NCBI RefSeq assembly: GCF_013248975.1
Contig: NZ_JABRWH010000001.1
Span: 2,314,001 to 2,378,000, forward strand
Length of the DNA: 64,000 nt
Source of the DNA: Neobacillus endophyticus
GTDB lineage: Bacteria > Bacillota > Bacilli > Bacillales > Cytobacillaceae
Direction of reading: 5' to 3'
In this document: in pieces, positions 42,453-51,229 of the stretch
Layout: each line of letters starts with the position of its first letter
Numbering within the stretch: the first letter of the stretch is position 1
Position numbers and translations under genes: made by a program
Notes under the pieces: generated by a model
Told to the model about the DNA's origin: nothing
The model's input: the letters and a program-made list of their open reading frames with translations, nothing else
The model's database searches: none

Positions 42453-42487
42453 AAACGGCGGACTGAAATAGACTGCCGTTTTTTCTA
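42453..42487 (+). terminator. Terminator of paiB
   Basis: AAACGGCGG pairs with CTGCCGTTT (one G-U), then six Ts. Confidence 0.7.
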
Positions 42488-42579
42488 TGAGAAAGGAAAT
42501 GGTCGGGATCACAAAAAACAATTAAAATCCCTTTCATTCTTGGTTAAAATAGACGTATCTAGAAAAAGGAGTACATAGT

Positions 42580-43257
42580 ATGAAAACGACGATATTAATT
42601 GCAGATGATGATGTTAATATACGAAGGGTGATCCAGCTTTACTTGGAGAAGGAGGGGTTTCGGATTAAAATTGCCTGTGATGGCAGAGAGGCACTTGACA
42701 TTCTAGAACAAGAGAAAATTGATTGTGCAGTCATTGATATCATGATGCCGAACGTAGATGGATGGGAGCTTTGCGAGAAAATTAAAACGTATTATGAGAT
42801 TCCGGTTCTAATGCTCACAGCCAGAGCAGAATTGGAGGATACCATTAAAGGTTTTAAATTAGGAACGGATGATTATGTGACGAAGCCTTTCCATCCAGCT
42901 GAGCTTGTCATGAGGGTAAAATCGCTGCTCAAGCGGTATCGTGTTGCTTCAGATCGGAGTATTACTTTTAATAAAATCACAATTGATAGTGATAGTTATA
43001 AAGTACGGATCAAGGATGAAGATTTCATTCTGCCCATAAAACAGTTTGAATTGTTATATACGTTAGCCAGTCAGCCGGGGAAAATTTTCACAAGAGATCA
43101 ATTAATTGAGAGTATCTGGGGGCTTGATTATGAGGGTGATGACAGAACGGTCGATACGCACATAAAAAAACTTCGGAAACAATTTAAAAATTTTGAGGAC
43201 CTGATCCAAATTTGTACGGTAAGAGGGCTTGGTTATAAATTAGAGGTCTTGGCATGA
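42580..43257 (+). CDS. OmpR-family response regulator
   Basis: 225 residues. Receiver domain with acidic pocket (IADDDVN), phospho-acceptor Asp at residue 53 in VIDIMMPNVDGWE, switch Thr in LMLTARAE, and Lys in DDYVTKPFHP. The C-terminal winged helix includes RDQLIESIWGLDYEGDDRTV and HIKKLRKQ. It overlaps the histidine kinase by 4 bp. The pair probably responds to an envelope signal or toxic compound and controls the RND exporter downstream. Confidence 0.92.
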   Translation: MKTTILIADDDVNIRRVIQLYLEKEGFRIKIACDGREALDILEQEKIDCAVIDIMMPNVDGWELCEKIKTYYEIPVLMLTARAELEDTIKGFKLGTDDYVTKPFHPAELVMRVKSLLKRYRVASDRSITFNKITIDSDSYKVRIKDEDFILPIKQFELLYTLASQPGKIFTRDQLIESIWGLDYEGDDRTVDTHIKKLRKQFKNFEDLIQICTVRGLGYKLEVLA

Positions 43258-44597
43258 TCCAATCTATTTATATTAAAAACTGTTTAAATTATTTTTTCGT
43301 TATTATTGTGTCATTGATGCTTTCCTTTTTTATTACATCCATTATTTTCCAAAATCAAATTACTAAAATTCGTGAAACCCAAGTGATCGACCAGGGAAAA
43401 GGAATGATTCAATTATACCAACAGCTGGGGAATAAAGGCTTTGATGTTTATTTAAAAAGCTTCTCCAATTTACCCTATGACGTTTATCTCTATAATCAAA
43501 ATGGCTTACTATTGTCCTCGCCAAATGCCTCCAAAGTTACTGGATTAAGTAAAAAGGCGATCATCGATGTGGTGAAAGGAAATGTTTATCAGAAAGAAGT
43601 GAACATTCCACATAACATGATGATAGGGCTGCCGGTAGTAACTAAAACAGGAAGATATGCTTTATTTATTAGACCTATCTTAAAAGAACAATTTAGCCAG
43701 ACAAGAAATATTATATTAACTTCATTGTTTATTGTATTGCTTATTGGAATCTCCCTTATTCTGATTACCACTCGAATTTTAGTAAAACCAATTGTTCAGA
43801 TTACAAAAGCAACAAATGAATTAGCAAGAGGCAATTTTCAAATTCGATTAGATGTAAAAAGTAAAGATGAGATTGGCCAATTAGCTAAAAGCTTTAATTA
43901 TATGGTAAAAGAATTAAATAATACAGAACAGATGCGGAAGGACTTCGTTGCCAATGTATCGCATGAACTTCAGTCGCCCCTTACCGCTATTAAAGGAATG
44001 ACAATTGCATTAAAGGAAGGGGCGGTGAAACCAGAAGAAGGAAAGCTTTATTTGGAACAAATAGAACTTGAGAGCGAGCGTCTTTCCGGTTTAACTAAGC
44101 AGCTGTTAAATCTTTCTATGCTGGAAGCGAACAAGTCACCGTTTCATCCAAAGCGGTACCTGCTCGATCGGCAATTGCGAAACCAGCTCGTTGCGATGCA
44201 GTCTCAGTGGATGGAAAGAAACATTGAAATTGATTTTGATATGCCTAAGCTTGAGATTTATGCTGATGAATCGTTGATGAATCAAGTGTGGAGCAATTTA
44301 TATTCGAATGCAATTAAGTATAATTGGGATCACGGAAAAATTACGGTACGGGGATATGATCGCGAAAACGATGTCGAAGTTTATATTAGTAATACGGGGA
44401 ATGGAATTCCTGAGAAAGACCTGCCACATGTATTTGAACGGTTTTATCGAGGTGAAAAGGCGCATACCAGAACGACGGAAAGCTATGGACTTGGATTGGC
44501 GGTTGTTAAACGGATCATCGAATTGCACAGTGGGACGATTTCCGTAGAAAGTGCAGAAGGGGAAGCAACTACTTTTAAAATTTGTTTAAAAAAATAG
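43254..44597 (+). CDS. Sensor histidine kinase
   Basis: 447 residues: two membrane helices (about 12-32 and 152-174) flank an extracellular sensor of about 120 residues. HAMP follows (about 176-228), then the HisKA box with the phospho-acceptor His in VANVSHELQSPLTAIKG (about residue 238). The ATPase domain has the N box (NLYSNAIKYNW), G1 (ISNTGNGIPEKDLPHVFERFYRG) and G2 (SYGLGLAVVKRI). A complete orthodox kinase paired with the response regulator. It ends before a short AACAG/CTGTT hairpin. Confidence 0.92.
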   Translation: MIQSIYIKNCLNYFFVIIVSLMLSFFITSIIFQNQITKIRETQVIDQGKGMIQLYQQLGNKGFDVYLKSFSNLPYDVYLYNQNGLLLSSPNASKVTGLSKKAIIDVVKGNVYQKEVNIPHNMMIGLPVVTKTGRYALFIRPILKEQFSQTRNIILTSLFIVLLIGISLILITTRILVKPIVQITKATNELARGNFQIRLDVKSKDEIGQLAKSFNYMVKELNNTEQMRKDFVANVSHELQSPLTAIKGMTIALKEGAVKPEEGKLYLEQIELESERLSGLTKQLLNLSMLEANKSPFHPKRYLLDRQLRNQLVAMQSQWMERNIEIDFDMPKLEIYADESLMNQVWSNLYSNAIKYNWDHGKITVRGYDRENDVEVYISNTGNGIPEKDLPHVFERFYRGEKAHTRTTESYGLGLAVVKRIIELHSGTISVESAEGEATTFKICLKK

Positions 44598-44612
44598 TGT
44601 AATGGAAGTATC

Positions 44613-44643
44613 TATAACAGTTCCAATGGGGGCTGTTTTTTTA
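44613..44643 (+). terminator. Terminator of the two-component operon
   Basis: AACAG and CTGTT arms around a G-rich loop, followed by seven Ts. A short stem, so possibly leaky towards the exporter gene at 44805. Confidence 0.5.
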
Positions 44644-44804
44644 AATCCAGTTGGTCACATTGAGGACACAAAACTAGTATATTCTGTTACGTGTATGGTG
44701 TCTAAAAGAGGGTGTTATTTTTTTGAAAATATGCTGTTAATTAGTTGAAAAATATAGATTGATTGTTTTCTAAAGCAAACGAAGAAAGGTAGGTATACAA
44801 AAAG

Positions 44805-47800
44805 ATGCAATTTTTAACTAAATTTTCTTTAAGAAACCCAGTTGCGATTGTTATTTTTGTTTTGTTAATTGCAATCGGCGGTATTTTGTCCACATTTGGT
44901 TTGCAGGAAGATCTCATGCCAGATATGTCGATACCAATTATCTCGATTATGACGACATATCCAGGTGCATCGCCAAGCCAAGTGGCGACAGATGTGACAA
45001 CCCCGATTGAAAAAGCGCTAAACGGAGCAAAAGATGTACAAAACATAACATCAACATCGGTTGCGAATGTATCGCAAATTGAGCTTCAATTGAATATGAG
45101 TGCAGATTTAGACAAAACCATGCAGAATGTTGAGCAAATCGTGAACCAGGTTCAGCTGCCTACTACGGCAAATAAACCAAGTGTAAGATCGTTTTCGTTC
45201 AGCAATACACCTGTACTGGAGTTTACTGTAGCATCAAGCAAATTAACGAGTGAACAATTAAAAAATCTCGTCAATGATACAGTGGTTCCTTCACTGCAAG
45301 GTGTAGCAGGAGTAGCAACCCCTAGTGCTTCAGGTGCAGATGCGGATAATGTAATGATACAATTTGATCCGGCAAAACTGGCTAAATATAACTTGAGCCT
45401 TCAACAGGTGCTTCAGGATTTGCAGGCCGATAATGCCTCCATTCCTTTAGGAACGGCAACTGCAGACGGAAAAGTGCAGCCAGTACAATTAAATGCAGCA
45501 TTCAAATCATTAACCGACATTCAAAATCTGCAAATTGGCATTCCATCTAATGCCGCAGCAGGCATGCAAAAGGCTATTGGAAACAGTATGAGTCAAATGG
45601 GTCAGTCAATTGGCCAGCTTGCCCAAGGAGTAGGACAACTAGGCGGCAGTATGAGCCTTTTGGAGGCACAGAATCAGATTCTTGCATCCCTTCAACAAAT
45701 TCAAGGGCAAATTTTTGGTGCAGAGCTTGCTCTTAATCAACAAATGGCTATGTCCAAGGCGAGTTTGAATTCAAATCCGAAGACAGGGCTGAACTCAAGT
45801 AATGGTGCGGCAGGTCAAGGAGCAACAAGTCCAACAAGAGGCACTAATACAGTCGTCCAAGTAGGTGGAGGTACAAATGCAAGTACGGGTTCAAACCTAA
45901 ATACCTCAGCGGGGGCAGGCCAAAACCAGCAGACTATCGTCAAACTACAGGGGGAAATTAGTGCATTAGAAAGTGTGCAAACAAAACTTCAACTGCAATT
46001 GAAGCAGATTCAGTCAAAAATGAAAATGGCGTCGGGATCGATGTCTGCAAAGCGCAGCTCTACTGTCAAGGCCGCAGCAAGCAGCAATACATCCAGCACA
46101 TCATCGACACTCGACACGATTCCACTATCTGATCTTGCGACGGTGTCAATGCAGCCGCCTAATGGCAGTTCCATCAATAGGACCAATGGACAGCCGAGTA
46201 TTTTAATGACAGTATCCAAAACAGAAGACGCCAATACAGTCACTGTAGTGAAGGACATCAACAAACAACTTGCTTCACTAAAAAAACAACTGCCAAATGG
46301 CGTGAAAATTGTTTCGTTGTTTGATTCATCGCAAATGATTACGGCATCAGTGAATGGCATGGTGCGGGAGTCAGTCTTAGGTGCAGTATTTGCTATACTG
46401 GTTATTCTATTCTTTTTAAGAAACTGGTTGACAACCGTTGTTGCCGTTGTCTCCATTCCTATTTCCATCCTGGCATCGATTATTTTGCTAAGCCGTTATG
46501 GTGTGACCCTTAATATCATGACCCTTGGCGGATTGGCAGTAGCAACAGGACGTGTCGTGGATGACAGTATTGTAGTAATTGAAAATATTTATCGTACATG
46601 GAAAACAGGATTAGGATTTGGCAAGAAACTTGTATTACACGCTACAGCAGAGGTTGGGAATGCTATTTTATCATCTACTCTGGCAACAATTGCTGTATTT
46701 GCACCTCTTGCGATGGTAGGGGGAATGGTGGGGAAAATCTTCTTCCCGTTTGCATTGACAGTCGTGTGCTCTTTGGCATCCTCACTCATCGTTGCATTAA
46801 CCATCGTGCCTATTCTCGCTTGGTTGTTTGTCGTTCGCAAGCCTGCAAAAGGAATGGAGTACGAATGGCTGGAAACAGGTGATGATTTAAATGGGGCGAT
46901 CCACCCTGAATTAATGGGGGCAGAAAGCAGGAGCAGCAACCATCCGTTTGTTGCAGCTGCGTTGGTAAATCGACCATGGCAGAAACGGTATCAGTCAGTA
47001 CTCAATTGGTGTTTGAACCATAAAGGCTGGGTGATCATTGGAACAGTTATTGCTTTCGCTGCATCTTTGATGGTCTTGCCATTTGTAGGATCAACCTTTA
47101 TTCAGAATTCGATGCAGCAAACGGCCAGTATCTCCATTTCCATGCCTGTAGGAACTCCTCTGAATACAACAGATGCGAAGGCGAAACAAGTAGAAGAGAT
47201 ATTGAAACAGGATGCAGCACAAATTTCTCGGATCAACACCTCTGTAGGAGGCGGCGGTGCAGGATTTAGTCCTAGGGGTGGTTCATCATCCAACACGAAC
47301 ACGGCGACGTTGAATATTGCACTGAATGCAAATGTCGATGTCAATCAATTTTTAGATCAAGCAAGAAAACAATTAGCAAGTATAGCTGTCAATGGGACAA
47401 CGATTCAAGTGAAAGGACAAATGACTGGAGGCGGAGGCACTACATTCGATCTTGTCATTAATGGACCTAATGATACGGCTATTTCACAGGCGGTAATACA
47501 AGTAACAAAAAGGCTGCAGAACGAGCCGGGGCTGGCTAATGTAAAGAGTAATTTAGCAGACACCCAACCTGAAATCAGTGTAGCACCAGATTCGGGAAAA
47601 GCAGCTCAATATGGTTTAACTTCACAGCAAGTTGCCAATGTTGTTCGCAGTTATCTCTCGCAACAGAACATCGGTACTGTAAACATGAATGGACAAACAT
47701 ATAACTTAAACGTTCAAATGTCAAGTTCAACTGAGTTGACAGAATTGTCCGCGATTCGCGGGCTGCCAATTAACACCTCGACAGGTCAGTCCATTACAGT

Positions 47801-48539
47801 AGGGGATGTTGCGACTGTAAGTGATGTTCAAACACCGACAACTGTACTTCACCAAAATGGAAAATCGTATGCAGAAATTACGGCTGATTATACAACGCAG
47901 AACACGGGTAAAACATTGCGAAGCGTATTAAAGGATATCAAAACAATAAATCTCCCATCCGGTGTTCAAGTTGGGCAATCTACATCGGCCATGCAGCAAA
48001 GTCAAAGCTTTACTCAACTGATCGAGGCAATCCTTGTTGCAGTGGGAATGGTCTATATTGTTATGCTTATTTTGTTCGGGGGATGGTCAGCGCCATTTGC
48101 TATTCTATTCTCTATGCCAGTAGCTTTAATAGGTGCGTTCCTCGGGACGTTTATCGCTCATCAGCCACTTAGTGTCTCGTCTCTGATTGGGATTTTGATG
48201 TTGATGGGAATTGTTGTAACAAATGCGATTGTCCTTATTCAGCGGGTTGAGCAACAGCGTGCACTGGGAATGACTGTACGTGATGCATTGCTGGAAGCAG
48301 GAACCACAAGACTTCGTCCTATTCTGATGACCGCTGTAGCGACAATTTGTGCGTTGCTTCCGTTAGCAGTAGGGGCTTCTGAAGGAGTATTAATCTCTCA
48401 AGGGCTGGCAGTAGTAGTGATTGGCGGACTCTTCACATCGACGATTCTAACATTGTGTATCGTTCCGCTAGTATATGAATTACTCCATTTGCGTACCCAT
48501 CGCAAGGAGAGGGAACAAAATGCTTCGATCCCAGCTTAA
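44805..48539 (+). CDS. RND-family exporter (SwrC/AcrB-like) with long Ser/Asn/Gly-rich insertion
   Basis: 1244-residue proton-driven exporter of the HAE1/SwrC type. In B. subtilis SwrC exports surfactin and similar lipopeptides. The N-terminal helix is followed by porter domain GGILSTFGLQEDLMPDMSIP, and the proton-relay Asp pair is GRVVDDSIVVIEN (near residue 585). The usual length is about 1030-1065. The excess is an insertion at about residues 260-430 in the first extracytoplasmic porter region. It consists of Gln/Ser-rich coiled coil, a Ser/Asn/Gly/Thr-rich linker, and a second coiled coil. It lies directly after the two-component system and probably responds to it. Confidence 0.9.
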   Translation: MQFLTKFSLRNPVAIVIFVLLIAIGGILSTFGLQEDLMPDMSIPIISIMTTYPGASPSQVATDVTTPIEKALNGAKDVQNITSTSVANVSQIELQLNMSADLDKTMQNVEQIVNQVQLPTTANKPSVRSFSFSNTPVLEFTVASSKLTSEQLKNLVNDTVVPSLQGVAGVATPSASGADADNVMIQFDPAKLAKYNLSLQQVLQDLQADNASIPLGTATADGKVQPVQLNAAFKSLTDIQNLQIGIPSNAAAGMQKAIGNSMSQMGQSIGQLAQGVGQLGGSMSLLEAQNQILASLQQIQGQIFGAELALNQQMAMSKASLNSNPKTGLNSSNGAAGQGATSPTRGTNTVVQVGGGTNASTGSNLNTSAGAGQNQQTIVKLQGEISALESVQTKLQLQLKQIQSKMKMASGSMSAKRSSTVKAAASSNTSSTSSTLDTIPLSDLATVSMQPPNGSSINRTNGQPSILMTVSKTEDANTVTVVKDINKQLASLKKQLPNGVKIVSLFDSSQMITASVNGMVRESVLGAVFAILVILFFLRNWLTTVVAVVSIPISILASIILLSRYGVTLNIMTLGGLAVATGRVVDDSIVVIENIYRTWKTGLGFGKKLVLHATAEVGNAILSSTLATIAVFAPLAMVGGMVGKIFFPFALTVVCSLASSLIVALTIVPILAWLFVVRKPAKGMEYEWLETGDDLNGAIHPELMGAESRSSNHPFVAAALVNRPWQKRYQSVLNWCLNHKGWVIIGTVIAFAASLMVLPFVGSTFIQNSMQQTASISISMPVGTPLNTTDAKAKQVEEILKQDAAQISRINTSVGGGGAGFSPRGGSSSNTNTATLNIALNANVDVNQFLDQARKQLASIAVNGTTIQVKGQMTGGGGTTFDLVINGPNDTAISQAVIQVTKRLQNEPGLANVKSNLADTQPEISVAPDSGKAAQYGLTSQQVANVVRSYLSQQNIGTVNMNGQTYNLNVQMSSSTELTELSAIRGLPINTSTGQSITVGDVATVSDVQTPTTVLHQNGKSYAEITADYTTQNTGKTLRSVLKDIKTINLPSGVQVGQSTSAMQQSQSFTQLIEAILVAVGMVYIVMLILFGGWSAPFAILFSMPVALIGAFLGTFIAHQPLSVSSLIGILMLMGIVVTNAIVLIQRVEQQRALGMTVRDALLEAGTTRLRPILMTAVATICALLPLAVGASEGVLISQGLAVVVIGGLFTSTILTLCIVPLVYELLHLRTHRKEREQNASIPA

Positions 48540-48587
48540 ATTCATAGAGGGGCTCTCGATCCCTTTCTTAACAAAAATATACTGAGA

Positions 48588-48618
48588 AAGCAGGCATGTG
48601 CCTGCTTTTTTCTTTTTT
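48588..48618 (+). terminator. Terminator of the RND exporter gene
   Basis: AAGCAGGCA pairs with TGCCTGCTT, followed by TTTTTCTTTTTTT. Confidence 0.8.
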
Positions 48619-48759
48619 TATGGATGCTTATTGGGATTCACAAAATTAATCTATGATCATTGGGGGAAGATACAAAATTTTCAAAACAGCTTTCTTTTAT
48701 GATTGAAGAACTTCCCTTATACTAGATTTAATCATACTCAATACATAGGGGGAATCACG

Positions 48760-49674
48760 ATGCGGATTTTAATAGTTGGTGCGGGAGCTGTCGGCGGTTA
48801 TTTTGGAGGCCGCTTAATGGAAAAAGAGGCCGATGTTACTTTTTTGGTAAGAGAGGGACGGAAAAAGCAACTAGAAGAAACAGGTCTTGTTATTGAGAGT
48901 GTAAATGGCAATGCTACCTTTGTACCGAAAACCATCCGAACCGGTGAAGAGGCAGGAACATTTGATTTGATTATCCTTTCGACAAAAGCCTATCATTTAG
49001 GGAGTGCGATCGATAGTATCCGGCCGTATGTAAGTGATGAAACAACGATTTTACCATTATTAAATGGAATTAGGCATTATGAAAAGTTGGCAGAAGAATT
49101 CGGAGCAGAAAAGGTGATTGGAGGTCTTTGTTTTATTGAAACAACACTTGATCAGGCAGGGCGAGTGATTCAAACCAGTGCTTCTCATGATATCGTGTTT
49201 GGTGAGCGAGGTGGTGAGAGGACAGACAGAATTTTAAAAATTGAAGATGCCTTTAGTCGAACCAATGTCGGTTTCCGATTGAGCAATCATGTTGAACAGG
49301 ATATATGGAATAAATACATGTTTATTTCCACAATGTCAGGAATTACAACATTATTTAGATCCCCAATTGGGCCTATTCGCGAGGAGTCGAACGGAAGAAA
49401 TCTCATGGCCGCACTTTTAACAGAGATTATCTCCGTGATGAAAAGTGAAGGTGCCCCGCTTTCAGCAGAGGCTGACACCCGGTTTATGAAGCAAATAGAT
49501 GGACTTGACTTTTCGATGAAAACTTCCATGCAGCGTGACATGGAAAAATTACTCCCTGTCGAAGCAGACCACCTGCATGGTTATTTATTGGACATCGCTC
49601 GAAAAAATGGAATTTCAGTTCCCGTATTGGAAGCAGTTTATGCGAATTTGAAAGTATATGAGCAAAATCTCTAA
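48760..49674 (+). CDS. 2-dehydropantoate 2-reductase family protein
   Basis: 304 residues from ATG 48760 (GGGGG 6-7 nt upstream). NADPH motif ILIVGAGAVGGYFGGRL (residues 3-19); the family Lys is in LIILSTKAYHLG and in the NKYMF helix; the acidic active-site stretch is MEKLLPVEADHLHGYLL. PanE reduces ketopantoate to pantoate for CoA synthesis, but bacilli often carry several paralogues of uncertain substrate. No panB/C/D genes are near. Gene symbol left open. Confidence 0.85.
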   Translation: MRILIVGAGAVGGYFGGRLMEKEADVTFLVREGRKKQLEETGLVIESVNGNATFVPKTIRTGEEAGTFDLIILSTKAYHLGSAIDSIRPYVSDETTILPLLNGIRHYEKLAEEFGAEKVIGGLCFIETTLDQAGRVIQTSASHDIVFGERGGERTDRILKIEDAFSRTNVGFRLSNHVEQDIWNKYMFISTMSGITTLFRSPIGPIREESNGRNLMAALLTEIISVMKSEGAPLSAEADTRFMKQIDGLDFSMKTSMQRDMEKLLPVEADHLHGYLLDIARKNGISVPVLEAVYANLKVYEQNL

Positions 49675-49730
49675 TAAGAGAGTAGTATCATGATCGCCTG
49701 CTATTTTTCTGGAAATATTCAAAAATACTA

Positions 49731-49759
49731 TTGACAACTTAAAAATAGAGGTTTAAATT
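49731..49759 (+). promoter_or_regulatory. Sigma-A type promoter of the riboswitch-controlled ABC operon
   Basis: TTGACA at 49731-49736, 17-bp spacer, TAAATT at 49754-49759. The predicted start, about 49766, lies about 30 nt before the riboswitch. Confidence 0.6.
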
Positions 49760-49797
49760 AAATCTAACAATTTTTTTGAAATTTTATAAATTTACAT

Positions 49798-49916
49798 TCT
49801 CTTATCAAGAGTGGCAGAGGGACTGGCCCGATGATGCCCAGCAACCGTTCCGAATGGAATTGGTGCTAATTCCTGCAAAACAAAGTTTGTTTTGAGAGAT
49901 GAGAGAGGAGTCGTCA
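49798..49916 (+). ncRNA. SAM-I (S-box) riboswitch aptamer
   Basis: Classic S-box sequence: P1 arm CTCTTATC (closing with GATGAGAG), the conserved AAGAGTGGCAGAGGGACTGG, CCCGATGATGCCCAGCAACC core with kink-turn, a variable P3 hairpin (AATGGAATTGGTGCTAATTCC), P4 region and closing strand. It binds S-adenosylmethionine; when bound, the downstream terminator forms and transcription stops. Very clear match by eye. It controls the sugar-type ABC importer that starts at 50043. Confidence 0.93.
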
Positions 49917-49931
49917 TTTCATTTGTGATGT

Positions 49932-49961
49932 AACCTCTCTTTCATTAGGAGAGGTTTTTTA
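49932..49961 (+). terminator. Riboswitch expression-platform terminator
   Basis: AACCTCTC pairs with GAGAGGTT, followed by TTTTATTTT. The upstream GAGAGAGG (about 49909) can pair with CCTCTC and serve as the antiterminator arm. Confidence 0.85.
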
Positions 49962-50042
49962 TTTTACCTAAAAGCACACTTCTCCTATTGGTAAAAAAGG
50001 AATTGATAAGAGTTTCGTAAAAAAAGGGGGATCTAGAGAAAA

Positions 50043-51158
50043 ATGAAGAGAAATTTATTCAAAAGCACACTTGTATCTGCAGTAGCCGTATCACTTTTAC
50101 TGACGGGTTGTGCGTCCAGCGGGGGAACAAACCACGCAAGCGGCAATCCGAAAGTATCATTGAAAGGAGTCCCAGGCCGATTTACTAAGGAACAGCCGGT
50201 CAAAATAAAGGTCATCCGCAAAATCGGAGGGGACGATAACACAGCCCAATATTTGGCTGGCGCGAAGGCTGAAGGGGAGGCACTGGGCTTCCAAGTAGAC
50301 GTCTTTACAGCAAATGGTGACACAGCTAAATTCCATGATGCAATTAATCAGGCATTAGATCAAAACTATGATGGCTATATTATCTCGCACGGTGATGATG
50401 ATGCTACAGTTACAGATGTTAAAAACATTGTTGCAAAAGGAAAAAAGGTGGTAACATTCGATTCCAATCCTAAACTTGCAGATATTAATGGTGTAACCCT
50501 TACATCCCAAGATGATGAGAAGTTAGCCCAGTCAACTCTCGATCAATTAGTGAAGGACACAAAAGGGAAAGCCAATATCGCATACCTTTGGGTAGACGGT
50601 TTTCCGCCAATGGTTAGACGCAATAAAGTGTACCAGGATGTTCTCGCCAAAAACCCAGGCATCAAAGAAGTGGCCCGTTTTGGTGTAGCGACTGCTGACA
50701 CGAGTGTCCAAACGCAAAATGCAGTTGCTGCCATTCTAAATAAATATCCAAAAGGCAAGCTTGATGCGATTTTTGCCACATGGGATGCCTTTGCCATTGG
50801 AGCTGCCCGCGCGTTGAAGGAAGCAGGCCGCGAAGAAGTAAAACTTTACGGCATTGACGTATCGAATGCCGACCTTCAAGAGATCCAAAGAAAAGGAAGT
50901 GCTTGGAAGTATACAGCTGCCGTTGATCCAAAATTAATTGGTGCGGTTGATATGCGCTTACTGGCAAAAAAATTGGCAGGGGAACAAACGCCTAAAACTT
51001 ATAATTTAGAAGCATCCGTGATTTCACAGAAGGATATTCAAAACTCAAAACAGCCTGTAAATATGGTGAATTTATCAACGATCATTCCAGGCTGGGGCCA
51101 ATCTGATGTTTTTGAAACAGACTGGATGAAGACATTAAAGAAATATTATCGAAAATAA
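50043..51158 (+). CDS. Sugar-type ABC transporter substrate-binding lipoprotein
   Basis: 371-residue extracellular receptor of the ribose/galactose-type family (Peripla_BP_4). Lipobox LLTGC at about residue 23. The body has VIRKIGGDDNTAQYLAGAKA, NGDTAKFHDAINQALDQNYD, the hinge TFDSNPKLADINGVTLTSQD and LDAIFATWDAFAIGAARALK. Because the gene is under a SAM riboswitch, the ligand is probably sulphur-linked, for example methylthioribose, ribosylhomocysteine or an S-adenosyl-derived sugar; this is inference. First gene of the operon, GGGGGA before the ATG. Confidence 0.88.
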   Translation: MKRNLFKSTLVSAVAVSLLLTGCASSGGTNHASGNPKVSLKGVPGRFTKEQPVKIKVIRKIGGDDNTAQYLAGAKAEGEALGFQVDVFTANGDTAKFHDAINQALDQNYDGYIISHGDDDATVTDVKNIVAKGKKVVTFDSNPKLADINGVTLTSQDDEKLAQSTLDQLVKDTKGKANIAYLWVDGFPPMVRRNKVYQDVLAKNPGIKEVARFGVATADTSVQTQNAVAAILNKYPKGKLDAIFATWDAFAIGAARALKEAGREEVKLYGIDVSNADLQEIQRKGSAWKYTAAVDPKLIGAVDMRLLAKKLAGEQTPKTYNLEASVISQKDIQNSKQPVNMVNLSTIIPGWGQSDVFETDWMKTLKKYYRK

Positions 51159-51171
51159 TGGACTTGCAGCA

Positions 51172-51208
51172 GAACACTCTCTTTTTTACCAGATAAAGAG
51201 AGTGTTCT
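51172..51208 (+). other. Intra-operon hairpin
   Basis: A perfect 13-bp stem (GAACACTCTCTTT with AAAGAGAGTGTTC) and an 11-nt loop between the binding-protein and ATPase genes, without a T run after it. It probably stabilises the binding-protein mRNA or slows the polymerase, rather than being a full terminator. Confidence 0.6.
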
Positions 51209-51229
51209 CATGACAGGGGGTGCAGCCGA

